Positions 35,889-44,322 of a stretch of DNA of 64,000 bases are shown here, one piece after another. The DNA is taken from assembly GCA_041916675.1 (NCBI GenBank), contig JAYRZB010000003.1, forward strand, positions 186,001 through 250,000. The letters run 5' to 3'. The notes under the pieces are model-generated. The model did no database searches, was not told the origin of the DNA, and saw nothing but the letters and a program-made list of their open reading frames with translations. This DNA is from JAYRZB01 sp041916675 (GTDB lineage Bacteria > Pseudomonadota > Alphaproteobacteria > Rhizobiales > Devosiaceae). Within the stretch, counting starts at the first letter, position 1; every line of letters starts with the position of its first letter. The position numbers and the translations under genes were made by a program.

Positions 35889-36391
35889 GTTGCGTCTTCG
35901 TGCCTTGGCCCAAAATACGCTTCTGGCAACCCAGCACACGTCCTTTGTATCGCATCAATAACTTGAAGGTAGTCCAACCTACCGCCAATTAACGTTCCCG
36001 CCACACTACTTGAGTCCGCAGAACCAGAACCATCAGCACGGACCCACTTTTCTCGCGTCCGCCCACCCCCCTTGAAATATTCAATCACGTGCTCGTTGTG
36101 ATCACGTAAGTTCTTAATTTCATCGGCGAATGGGTCAATACAAGCCAAAGATGCTTCATTCAAGTAATTGAGTTTGGTCGCCCACCTTACATGTTCAACA
36201 AACTTGTGTGCTGCAATCAGAAAGAGGTGGATCTCCGATCTGAGTGACCTCATTTGTGGGATACGAATTCGAGGGTCATCGTGTCTCATGCCAATAAGCG
36301 CTGCTTGGTGCCGCTCAATCGCGTGACGCGCAGCTTGTGCCCAAGTGTGAATACCCTCCAAAGCCATGAAACGCTGATCTTCAGTATTCAA
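35885..36391 (-). CDS. Hypothetical protein, 168 aa, possibly HEPN-like
   Basis: A mostly helical unknown protein, more AT-rich than its surroundings, which suggests recent arrival. It contains LRDHNEHVIEYFKGGG near residue 95. The R-x4-H spacing and the EHxxEYF context recall HEPN-superfamily proteins, many of which are RNases in toxin or defence systems. The start is a TTG that overlaps the glnE stop (TTGA), so it may be translated by coupling to glnE; an ATG eight codons inside is the alternative. The C-terminus meets the convergent kinase gene in a shared CTAG. The family call is weak. Confidence 0.6.
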   Translation of the reverse strand: MNTEDQRFMALEGIHTWAQAARHAIERHQAALIGMRHDDPRIRIPQMRSLRSEIHLFLIAAHKFVEHVRWATKLNYLNEASLACIDPFADEIKNLRDHNEHVIEYFKGGGRTREKWVRADGSGSADSSSVAGTLIGGRLDYLQVIDAIQRTCAGLPEAYFGPRHEDAT

Positions 36392-39270
36392 TCAAATGTC
36401 CTCGCCTTCTCGTACCATCCCTCTGCTGCCGCGCTCACCTCGGCGCGCATGGCCGCCAGGTCGTCGCCCAGTCGCTCGAAGCTTGGATAGTTGGTCAGGC
36501 CGGCGAGCAGGTCGCGGAAGGCGGTGGTCCAGCCTTCGTCCTTGAAGGGATCGGCGAGAGCGGCGGACATGATCTGCAGGATAGCCGAAAACCGCCCGTG
36601 GATTTCAGCCAGCCGTTCGCCGGTCGGCACGAGCCCGGTTTCGCCCAAGCGGGCAAGAACTCTGGCCGGGGGCGCCTGCGGCAGGTCGATTTCAGTCGCA
36701 GCCACGAGTTGAGCCGACTGGGCGATGAATTCGAGATCAACCAGCCCACCGGTTGCCAGTTTCAGATCGAACTTGTGGCGCGGCGGGCGCTCGCGGGCCA
36801 TCAGGGCGCGCATGTCGACGACGTCGCCAATGGTCTTCTCCCGATCGCGCGGGGCTAAAATCTGGGCGCGGATGGCGGCCTCGATATCGGCGCCGAGCCC
36901 GCCATCGGCCATGATCACCCGGGCCCGGGTCAGGGCCAGGTGTTCCCAGGTCCAGGCATGGCTTTGCTGATAGTCGACAAAGCCCGCAAGGCTGGTGGCC
37001 AGCGGCCCGGCATTGCCCGAGGGGCGTAGGCGCATGTCTGCCTCATAAAGCACACCTTCGGCGGTGGGCGCGGTGAGAGCGGCGACGAGGCGCTGGGTCA
37101 GGCGGGTGAAATACTGGTTCACCGCCAGAGGCCGTTCGCCGCTCGACTGCTCGACCCCGGGATCGGCATCGTAGAGCATGATGAAATCGAGGTCAGACGT
37201 CACCGTCATCTCGCGACTGGCCATCTTGCCAAACGCCAGGAGCGCCGCGCGCGCGCCGGGCACGACGCCGTGGCGCTTTTCAAATTCGACGCGTACGGCG
37301 GCAAAAAGGCTGGTCAGCAGGGTTTCTGCCAGGGTGGTGAACTGCTCTCCCGCCCGTGCTGCGGTCACCGTGCCAGACAGCAGGCCGGCGCAAAGCAGGA
37401 ACATCTGCTCCTGCCCAAGGATGCGGGCGCGGTCGATCACGTCTTCATAGGCGCGGGCATCGCCGAGGAAGGCTTCGATTTTGTTGACCAGCACCGTTCG
37501 CCTGTTCACCTCGTCGGCGAAAGCAGGGTCGATCAGCCCGTCCATCACATGAGCACGGTGGATCACCGCGTCGGCCATGCGCGGCGCCGAGGCCAGAAGC
37601 GCCACCAGCAGCGTGCGCAATTGCTCGTGGTTGCGCAGCAGGGCGAAAAGCTGCACGCCAGAAGGCAGGCGCGACAGGAAATTGTCGAACCGGTCCATGG
37701 TCTCGTCGGCATTGCCGGCGGCCGAAATGGTCTTGAGCAGGGCCGGTAGCAGTTCGGTCAAATGCGCGCGGGCGGCGGCGGCGCGGGTGGCGGCATAGCC
37801 GCCATAGTGCCACTTGCGCACGGTTGCCGAGACCTTGGAAGCATCGGCAAAACCCATGCGGGTCAGGGTCTCGATGGTGCCCGGGTCATCATCAGAACCC
37901 GTAAACACAAGGTTGCCCTCCCCGCTGGCGAGCGTCTCGCCCTCGGCGAACAACTCAGCATAGTAACGGGAGACGCGGGCCAGCGCCGCGCGATAGCGGG
38001 CTTCGAATTCGGCGCGATCGGCATGCCCCATCAGCCGGGCGATGGTGGCCACGGCTTCGGGCGTTTCCGGCATGGAGTGGGTCTGCTCGTCGCGCAGCAT
38101 CTGCAGCCGGTTTTCCACCGCACGCAGGAACCAGTAGGTTTCGGACAGTTCATCGGCGGCCTTTTTTGCGATCCAGTTAGCACTGGCAAGTGCTGCCAGC
38201 GCCTGCGTGGTCGGCTTGACGCGCAACGCCTTGTCGCGCCCCCCGGCAATCAACTGCTGGGTCTGGGTGAAGAACTCGATCTCGCGGATGCCGCCGCGCC
38301 CGAGCTTGACGTTGTGCCCCTCGACCCGTTCGCCACCGACATTCTTGGAAATGTTGATCTGGCGCTTCATCGCCTGGATATCGGCGATGGTGGCAAAATC
38401 GAGATGCTTGCGCCAGACATAGGGTGCCATCTCCTTGAGGAAGGATTCGCCCACCTGCCGGTCACCGGCGCAGGCGCGGGCCTTGATCCAGGCGGCGCGC
38501 TCCCAGTTCTGGCCGCGGCTTTCATAGTAAGCCAGCGCCGCATCGAACGAGATGGCCACCGGTGTTGACCCTGGATCGGGCCGCAGCCGCAGGTCGGTGC
38601 GAAACACATAGCCATCGGCTGTGCGGTCCTGCATCAGGGCGACGAGCCCGCGCACGATGCGGGTATAGAATTTGGTGGCCTCGCCCGGATCGGCCAGCAC
38701 GGGCTTTTGCGGATCGTAGAAGGCAACGATGTCGATATCGGAGGAATAGTTGAGCTCGCGCCCGCCGTGCTTGCCGAGAGCGAAGATCGCCAGCCCGCAG
38801 CCTTCGGCGCTGGGCGGCACCAGCAGCTCACCTTTGGCGGCTGCCTTGCGCATCAGCAGCGACAGCGCAGCGTCAAGACAAGCGTCCCCGAGATCGGAGA
38901 GCGCAGCGGTCGATTGCGCCGTCGTCCATAATCCGCCCAGTTCGGCCACCGCAGCCAGCAGCGCCACCCGCCCCTTGCCCTTCCGCATCACCGGGGCCAG
39001 GTCTTCGTCGGTTTCAGCAGACGCACCAGCCGCAACAACATCGGCGATGATCCCGGCAAACGCGGCATCAGGACCAAGCATTATGGCTTCGCCGAGCCAG
39101 GCCGCATGCTTTTGCGCCAGATCGAAGAGGTAGGGTGCCTCAGCCAGCAACGGCCCGAGCAGCGGCATGGCCGGTCCCAACTCAGCGCGCAGCGGTTCGG
39201 AATGCCCGGCCAGCCAGGCATCGACAGCAGGATGGGGGAATGGCGGAAGAGGCTTGAGCGCGAAGGACAT
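36388..39270 (-). CDS. glnE: Bifunctional glutamine synthetase adenylyltransferase/deadenylyltransferase
   Basis: A 960-residue regulator of nitrogen assimilation that adds AMP to glutamine synthetase or removes it, in response to the PII protein and glutamine. Both nucleotidyltransferase centres are visible: ALGKHGGRELNYSSDIDIVA in the N-terminal (deadenylylating) half and AFGKMASREMTVTSDLDFIM in the C-terminal (adenylylating) half. Each has the G-S-D-x-D metal site. Length and order match GlnE. The start was set at the ATG of MSFALKPLPPF; a TTG two codons earlier is possible. It overlaps the HEPN-like gene downstream. Confidence 0.97.
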   Translation of the reverse strand: MSFALKPLPPFPHPAVDAWLAGHSEPLRAELGPAMPLLGPLLAEAPYLFDLAQKHAAWLGEAIMLGPDAAFAGIIADVVAAGASAETDEDLAPVMRKGKGRVALLAAVAELGGLWTTAQSTAALSDLGDACLDAALSLLMRKAAAKGELLVPPSAEGCGLAIFALGKHGGRELNYSSDIDIVAFYDPQKPVLADPGEATKFYTRIVRGLVALMQDRTADGYVFRTDLRLRPDPGSTPVAISFDAALAYYESRGQNWERAAWIKARACAGDRQVGESFLKEMAPYVWRKHLDFATIADIQAMKRQINISKNVGGERVEGHNVKLGRGGIREIEFFTQTQQLIAGGRDKALRVKPTTQALAALASANWIAKKAADELSETYWFLRAVENRLQMLRDEQTHSMPETPEAVATIARLMGHADRAEFEARYRAALARVSRYYAELFAEGETLASGEGNLVFTGSDDDPGTIETLTRMGFADASKVSATVRKWHYGGYAATRAAAARAHLTELLPALLKTISAAGNADETMDRFDNFLSRLPSGVQLFALLRNHEQLRTLLVALLASAPRMADAVIHRAHVMDGLIDPAFADEVNRRTVLVNKIEAFLGDARAYEDVIDRARILGQEQMFLLCAGLLSGTVTAARAGEQFTTLAETLLTSLFAAVRVEFEKRHGVVPGARAALLAFGKMASREMTVTSDLDFIMLYDADPGVEQSSGERPLAVNQYFTRLTQRLVAALTAPTAEGVLYEADMRLRPSGNAGPLATSLAGFVDYQQSHAWTWEHLALTRARVIMADGGLGADIEAAIRAQILAPRDREKTIGDVVDMRALMARERPPRHKFDLKLATGGLVDLEFIAQSAQLVAATEIDLPQAPPARVLARLGETGLVPTGERLAEIHGRFSAILQIMSAALADPFKDEGWTTAFRDLLAGLTNYPSFERLGDDLAAMRAEVSAAAEGWYEKARTFD

Positions 39271-39321
39271 GCGCAAGGCTTAGCGAGAGGGCAGGCAGGC
39301 CGCAAGGGGCGCTTGATAATG

Positions 39322-39336
39322 TACGCCAATGGCGTA
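39322..39336. promoter_or_regulatory. Candidate operator of the frameshifted toxin-antitoxin locus
   Basis: A perfect 7-bp inverted repeat with a one-base centre (TACGCCA-A-TGGCGTA) lies 10 bases upstream of the likely toxin ATG. It is followed by an AT-rich TATATTTTAA stretch that could be a -10 region. The position fits autoregulation by the HTH antitoxin. Confidence 0.6.
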
Positions 39337-39346
39337 TATTTTAACG

Positions 39347-39675
39347 ATGAAAATTATGAGGACCAAGCGTTATCAGAAAGATATGAAACGCCTTGGGGCA
39401 ACCAAAGCAGAGATTGCGGCACTCGAACTTGCGGCTGCAAGCGACCCTCTGTCGGGTGTGGTTATCCAGGTCTGCGTGGCATTCGAAAAATACGTTTTGC
39501 GCTTGGGGACAAGGGAAAGCGTGGTGGTGGCCGTGCAATCTACTTTCTCTTACTGGCCGACGATGCGGCGGCAATGCTTTTCGCTTACTCAAAATCAGGA
39601 AAGACCGACCTGAGTGAAACGGATCGTCGCATGGCACTCGCAATCATCAAGGAGCTAATTGATGAAGAAACCTGA
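39347..39675 (+). pseudogene. RelE/HigB-type toxin, frameshifted
   Basis: Two adjacent frames together spell one toxin of about 109 residues. The first half starts MKIMRTKRYQKDMKRLGATK and reaches DPLSGVVIQ. The second half, one frame over, reads PGLRGIRKIRFALGDKGKRG, then GGRAIYFLLLADDAAAMLFA and ends IIKELIDEET. Family members carry G-x-x-I-P-G-x-x-G-[LI]-R-K-x-R, so one base (most simply a C in the CC at 39466-39467) appears to be missing. As written, the first frame runs on to a stop at 39613 with unrelated residues and the toxin should be inactive. A sequencing error cannot be excluded. The antitoxin gene overlaps the 3' end by 14 bases. Confidence 0.85.
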
Positions 39676-39979
39676 GCCGAAAGCGGAATTTGGCGTGGCT
39701 TTGCTGGAAAGCCTGAACGAAGTTGCCGCCTGGAAGCGCGGGGATATGGCTCTGGAAGTGGTCGAGGTTGATCCGATGCCAGCTGAACGTGTACGAGCCA
39801 TCCGCAAGAAGGTCGCCCGCTCGGCGAAGGACTTCGAGCGCCGTTTTGGAATACCGGCATCGACCCTCAGCAATTGGGAGCAAGGGCGCCGTAAGCCTGA
39901 TCCGGCGAGCCGGTTGCTCCTGCGCGTGATCGAGGCTGCCCCGGAAACCGTGGAGAAGGTCGTCAAAGACGCGGCCTGA
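39662..39979 (+). CDS. HTH (XRE-type) antitoxin
   Basis: A 105-residue protein with a C-terminal helix-turn-helix (FERRFGIPASTLSNWEQGRR) of the XRE type, as in HigA- and MqsA-like antitoxins encoded downstream of their toxins. It begins MKKPEPKAEFGVALLESLNE; the ATG lies inside the 3' end of the toxin gene, and a TTG just before it is also in frame. The reading frame is intact although the toxin is not. Its stop abuts the stop of the convergent kinase gene in a TGATCA palindrome. Confidence 0.88.
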   Translation: MKKPEPKAEFGVALLESLNEVAAWKRGDMALEVVEVDPMPAERVRAIRKKVARSAKDFERRFGIPASTLSNWEQGRRKPDPASRLLLRVIEAAPETVEKVVKDAA

Positions 39980-41395
39980 TCACCCCGCCGGCAAATCCAT
40001 GACGGCGCGCACGCCGGGGGCATTGTCTTCGATGCGGAAGGTGCCCTTGTGCAGGGTGGCGACGGCGGAAACCAGCGCCAAACCGAGGCCGGAGCCGGGC
40101 TCGGTGCGGCTCTTTTCGAGCCGGACGAAACGTTCGACGACGCGGGCGCGATCGTCGGGCGGAATGCCGGGGCCATTGTCCCCCACTTCGATCAGGATGC
40201 GGCCCTTGTGCTGACGCACACCCACCGTGATCCGACCGGTGCGGCCTTCGGCAGGTTCGTAGTACTTGATGGCGTTCTCGACCAGATTGACCAGCGCCTG
40301 CCCGATTAGTTCGCGATTGGCGCGCAGGTGAATACCAGGTGTGACGGCGGTTTCGAGCACCATGCCCTCCTCCTCGGCCACGGGGCCGTAGAGCTCGGCC
40401 ATGTCCTCGACTACGGCGCTGACATCAACGTCTGCAAGCGCTCCCGATGGCGCACCGGCCTCGGCCCGTGCGATCATCAGGAGAGCATTGAACGTCCGGA
40501 TCAGCTTGTCGCTTTCCGATATCGTGGTCTCGAGCGCCAGCCGCTGGCTGGCCGGGTCGCTGCTGTCGCGCAGGGCGGCCTCGGCCTGGTTGCGCATGCG
40601 GGTCAGCGGCGTCTTGAGATCGTGGGCGACGTTGTCGGTGACTTCCTTGAGGCCCTGCAAAAGCAGTTCGATACGATCCAGCATGGCGTTGAGGTTGGTC
40701 GCCAACCCATCGAATTCGTCATTGCGCCGGGTAACCGGAATGCGTTCGGACATATCTCCGGACATGATCTTGGTGGAGGTATTGTTGATCGCATCGATGC
40801 GGCGGAGCACTCGGCGGGCAGTAACGACACCGGCGAGGATGGACAGCATCAGAATGCCAGCCACCCCAACCAGGAACCCCTGGAATATGATGGCGGTGAA
40901 ACCCCGCCGCTCAACCACGTCGCGCCCGACCACCAGCCGAAGGCCGTTTTCAAGCACGATCGAGCGCACAATGGCCGCCCCGTCGGGTGGATCCGCTTCG
41001 CCCTCTTCCGCATCGAAGGGCCGCGGCTTGGCGTAGCGGAACGAATGCACGCCCTCTTCGAGCAGCACGGCCACTGGCAGGTCGCTGACATTGCCCACCA
41101 CCATCACCCCGGCGGCATCGCCGAGGTAGTAGAGGCCGGGGCCGGGCTGGCGCGATAGGCGGTCAACCGCAAAGGCCAGGGCCCTCAGCCCCTGTTTCTG
41201 CTCGACCTTTTGCAGCCGCTCCACTTCGCGGTCGATGTCGACCGATTGCTGGCGCTGGATCTGGATGGATGACTGGTAGGTGATGAAGGCCAGCAGCAGC
41301 ACCGAAAACACCACGAAGATGACGATGAACATCGCCGTCAGCCGGACGGTGGTGGTGCGCCATATCTGGCCGAAACGGGACAGCGCGCTAGTCAC
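39980..41395 (-). CDS. Two-component sensor histidine kinase
   Basis: A 471-residue membrane kinase: a first membrane helix (LTAMFIVIFVVFSVLLLAFI, residues 18-37), a periplasmic domain, a second helix (GFLVGVAGILMLSILAGVV), a HAMP linker, the phosphoacceptor DNVAHDLKTPLTRMRNQ and an ATPase domain (NLVENAIKYY, DNGPGIP, GSGLGLALV). It overlaps the upstream response regulator gene by 8 bases and so forms one operon with it. Next upstream is a Do-family protease, which hints at sensing of envelope stress, but that is inference. Confidence 0.95.
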   Translation of the reverse strand: MTSALSRFGQIWRTTTVRLTAMFIVIFVVFSVLLLAFITYQSSIQIQRQQSVDIDREVERLQKVEQKQGLRALAFAVDRLSRQPGPGLYYLGDAAGVMVVGNVSDLPVAVLLEEGVHSFRYAKPRPFDAEEGEADPPDGAAIVRSIVLENGLRLVVGRDVVERRGFTAIIFQGFLVGVAGILMLSILAGVVTARRVLRRIDAINNTSTKIMSGDMSERIPVTRRNDEFDGLATNLNAMLDRIELLLQGLKEVTDNVAHDLKTPLTRMRNQAEAALRDSSDPASQRLALETTISESDKLIRTFNALLMIARAEAGAPSGALADVDVSAVVEDMAELYGPVAEEEGMVLETAVTPGIHLRANRELIGQALVNLVENAIKYYEPAEGRTGRITVGVRQHKGRILIEVGDNGPGIPPDDRARVVERFVRLEKSRTEPGSGLGLALVSAVATLHKGTFRIEDNAPGVRAVMDLPAG

Positions 41396-42059
41396 GGATC
41401 ATGTAGCCCGCGCCGCGAATGGTCTGGAGCAGCGGCGTCTTGTGGCCCTTGTCGATCTTGGCGCGCAGGCGGGACATGTGCACGTCAATCACGTTGGTCT
41501 GCGGGTCGAAGTGGTAGTCCCAGACGTTTTCGAGCAGCATGGTGCGCGTCACCACCTGCCCGGCATGCTTCATCAGGTATTCGAGCAGCCGGAATTCGCG
41601 GGGCTGAAGCAGAATGACCTCACCACCGCGCTCCACCTTGCGCGACAGCCTGTCGAGGCTGAGATCGCCCACCTGAAAGCTCGTTGCTGCTTCGGCCGGG
41701 CTTGACCGCCGGGCCAGCACTTCGATGCGGGCCAGAAGTTCGGTGAAGGCATAAGGTTTGGTGAGATAATCATCGCCACCGGCGCGCAGCCCGGTGACGC
41801 GGTCGTCAACTTCACCAAGGGCAGACAGGATCAGCACGGGAGTATTGTCGGCCTCTGCCCGCAGCGATTCAACAATCGACAGGCCATCGCGCCGGGGCAG
41901 CATGCGATCAACGATCAGCACGTCATAATCCATGCCCGAGGCCATGGCATAGCCGGTCTCGCCATCGCTGGCGTGGTGGGTGATATGCCCGGCTTCATCG
42001 AGCGCCTGGATCAGGTAGCTGGCCGCTTCGCGGTCGTCTTCAATCAGCAGGATTTTCAT
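41388..42059 (-). CDS. OmpR-family response regulator
   Basis: A 223-residue regulator with a receiver domain (MKILLIEDDREAASYL; phosphoacceptor Asp in YDVLIVDRMLP; YLTKPYAFTELLARIE with the conserved Lys) and an OmpR/PhoB winged-helix domain ending LQTIRGAGYMIRD. It is the partner of the kinase encoded directly downstream. The gene lies 71 bases from the protease gene on the same strand, separated by a GC-rich hairpin, so read-through from the protease promoter is possible. Confidence 0.96.
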   Translation of the reverse strand: MKILLIEDDREAASYLIQALDEAGHITHHASDGETGYAMASGMDYDVLIVDRMLPRRDGLSIVESLRAEADNTPVLILSALGEVDDRVTGLRAGGDDYLTKPYAFTELLARIEVLARRSSPAEAATSFQVGDLSLDRLSRKVERGGEVILLQPREFRLLEYLMKHAGQVVTRTMLLENVWDYHFDPQTNVIDVHMSRLRAKIDKGHKTPLLQTIRGAGYMIRD

Positions 42060-42095
42060 GCGACCAGCCTAGGCTCAGGAGCATTCAGAGACAAT

Positions 42096-42123
42096 CGGCC
42101 CCGGAGAATGATCCCCGGGGCCG
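42096..42123 (-). terminator. GC-rich hairpin after the protease gene
   Basis: A strong stem (CGGCCCCGG/CCGGGGCCG) lies 8 bases past the protease stop. It lacks a T run, so partial termination or mRNA protection is more likely than a full stop. Confidence 0.5.
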
Positions 42124-42130
42124 GAAAGCG

Positions 42131-43660
42131 TTAGTTCGCGAGGGGCAGCCCAACGAAGCGGGTGTTGCCACCGCGGTTGGCCTTGATCAGCGCCGTGTCG
42201 CGGCCGCTGTCCTTAACGCCCTGAATGGCGTCTTCGAACTCGGCGGCAGTCGAGACCGCTTTGTTATCGACTTCAAGGATGGCATCGCCAACGGCAAAGC
42301 CCTTTTCGGCAGCGATTGAATCCGGGTCGATGTCCTGGATCAGCAGGCCTTCGCCATCGGCGTTGGGCACAAGCGTGATGCCAACGCTGGACGGAACCGG
42401 CTGAGCCGGTTCAGCCGGCGCCTGCTTTTCGGGCTCGGCCTGCGCCACATCGGTCTTGAGCGTTTCGAGCTTGACCGAGAGCCTGGTTTCCTTGCCGTCG
42501 CGCCAGATGGTCAGTTCAACCGTCGACCCCGGGGCCTTGGAGGCAATGGTGCGCGACAGATCGAGCGCGTTGTCGATTGGCTGGTCGTCAACGGCGGTGA
42601 TGATGTCACCGGAGTTGATCCCCGCCTTCTGGGCCGGGCCATCTTCGGTCGGCTCGGTGACCAGCGCACCCTTGGGGCTCGAAAGACCAACGCTGTTGGC
42701 GATGTCACGCGACACATCCTGAATAGCGACGCCGAGATAGCCGCGGGTCACGGTACCATTGGCGATCAGATCGGAGGTGATGCGCTTTACCGTTTCGGCC
42801 GGGATGGCGAAGGCGATACCCACATTCCCACCGTTCGGCGAGAAAATCGCTGTATTCACGCCAACCACGTCGCCGGACAGATTGAAGGTCGGGCCACCCG
42901 AATTGCCGGTATTGACCGCCGCATCGATCTGCAGGAAATCGCCATAGCTCGAGCCGCCGATATCGCGGCCACGGGCCGACACGATACCTACCGTCACCGT
43001 ACCGCCGAGGCCGAACGGGTTGCCAACGGCCATCACCCAGTCGCCGACGCGCACATCGTCTTCGGCAAACTTGACGAAGGGCTGGTCGGTCAGGCCATCG
43101 ACCTTGATGACTGCAAGGTCCGTACGCTCATCGGTGCCGACAATGGTTGCTTCCTTCTCGTCACCATTTTCAAACACGACGGTGACCTTGGTTGCGTCAC
43201 TGACGACATGATTGTTGGTCACGAAGTAGCCGTCGGCCGAGATGGCAAAGCCCGACCCTGCGGCCTGGAATTTCCGGGCGCGCGGTGCGTCACCGCCCTG
43301 CTGGCCAGGTTCGCCAAACTGCTCGAAGAATTTCTTGAGCGGATGATCGTCCGGCAGGTCGGGGAATTCAAAGTTGAAGTCGCCGCCGCGCGGCCCCATC
43401 CGGCGGGTGGAGTTTTCAGAGCCTTCGACGACAATCGAAACCACAGCGGGTTTGACCGCATCGACGAGGTCAGCAAAGCTCACGGGCTCGTTGACCTTCG
43501 GGGCCACGATCTGGGCGGCGTTCTGAACCGTTGCCGTCTGGGCTGAAACCTGCTGGCTGGTTGCCGCGACGAACGCTGTGCCGCCGGCGGTGCCTGCAAG
43601 GATTGCCAGGGCAGACGCACCAAGCCAACGGCGGGCGCGCGAAATAAACGGTGAGGGCAT
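42131..43660 (-). CDS. degP: Do/DegP-family periplasmic serine protease
   Basis: A 509-residue exported protease and chaperone for misfolded envelope proteins. An N-terminal signal region (WLGASALAILAGTAGGTAFV) is followed by a trypsin-like domain with the triad His in TNNHVVSD, Asp in ERTDLAVIK and Ser in NTGNSGGPTF, then two PDZ domains (LGVAIQDVSRDIANSVGL and GLLIQDIDPDSIAAEKGF). The start was set at MPSPFISRARR, which has AAGGAG at a good distance; an upstream frame adds 7 residues. It precedes a two-component system on the same strand. Confidence 0.95.
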   Translation of the reverse strand: MPSPFISRARRWLGASALAILAGTAGGTAFVAATSQQVSAQTATVQNAAQIVAPKVNEPVSFADLVDAVKPAVVSIVVEGSENSTRRMGPRGGDFNFEFPDLPDDHPLKKFFEQFGEPGQQGGDAPRARKFQAAGSGFAISADGYFVTNNHVVSDATKVTVVFENGDEKEATIVGTDERTDLAVIKVDGLTDQPFVKFAEDDVRVGDWVMAVGNPFGLGGTVTVGIVSARGRDIGGSSYGDFLQIDAAVNTGNSGGPTFNLSGDVVGVNTAIFSPNGGNVGIAFAIPAETVKRITSDLIANGTVTRGYLGVAIQDVSRDIANSVGLSSPKGALVTEPTEDGPAQKAGINSGDIITAVDDQPIDNALDLSRTIASKAPGSTVELTIWRDGKETRLSVKLETLKTDVAQAEPEKQAPAEPAQPVPSSVGITLVPNADGEGLLIQDIDPDSIAAEKGFAVGDAILEVDNKAVSTAAEFEDAIQGVKDSGRDTALIKANRGGNTRFVGLPLAN

Positions 43661-43848
43661 TGCGAGTTCTCCTTGGAGCAACGCAGAATTGAACGCTGCT
43701 TATATGGAGCCCGCTTCCTTTCCGTGAAGTGGCCTGAACATTACAAGTTGGTAAGGCTCGCGACAGGATTGTGGCAATGTCAGCAAATGGGCCCTATGGC
43801 CCTGCCCAAGCAGCACTTTTCACCCAAATGTGATGGGTTCGCGAGCGC

Positions 43849-44322
43849 CTAAACCTTACCGTCCGGGGGCCCGGCGAGGCTATCGAGCATAGCCTGCTCG
43901 TCAGGTGTCAATGCCGCATCCGGCACCACCGGTCGGCGGCGGCGCAACCCGATCAAAACGGCGGCAAGCCCTGCCAGCAAGACCACGGGCGCCGCGCCCC
44001 AAAGCAGGATCGTGTGCAAACCCAGCACCGGGCGCAGCAGTACGAATTCACCATAGCGATCGACGATATACTGGATCACCTGCTCGTCGCTGTCCCCAGC
44101 CACCAGCCGTTCGCGCACCAGCACGCGCAAATCGTGAGCCAGCGATGCATCGCTGTCGTCAATCGACTGGTTCTGGCAGACGAGGCAGCGCAATTCGCCC
44201 GAAATCTCGCGGGCACGGCTCTCGAGCACCGGATCGGCCAGAACTTCACCAGGCGTGACCGCCCATGCAAACCCCGGCAGCATCAGGCCAAAGGCAACGA
44301 CTATGGCAGCGAGTGCTCTCAT
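43849..44322 (-). CDS. ccmH: Cytochrome c maturation protein CcmH
   Basis: A 157-residue membrane-anchored thiol protein that reduces or presents apocytochrome c for haem attachment. It has a signal peptide (MRALAAIVVAFGLMLPGFAW), the CcmH thiol motif in GELRCLVCQNQSIDDSDA (LRCxxCQ) and a C-terminal membrane helix (TILLWGAAPVVLLAGLAAVL). It is the last gene of ccmIEFH and overlaps ccmF by four bases (ATGA). In rhizobia the same gene is called cycL. Confidence 0.96.
   Translation of the reverse strand: MRALAAIVVAFGLMLPGFAWAVTPGEVLADPVLESRAREISGELRCLVCQNQSIDDSDASLAHDLRVLVRERLVAGDSDEQVIQYIVDRYGEFVLLRPVLGLHTILLWGAAPVVLLAGLAAVLIGLRRRRPVVPDAALTPDEQAMLDSLAGPPDGKV

Noticed and set aside
39329..39346. 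Earlier ATG for the frameshifted toxin gene
   Set aside because: This ATG lies inside the operator palindrome; the ATG 18 bases downstream fits toxin N-termini better.
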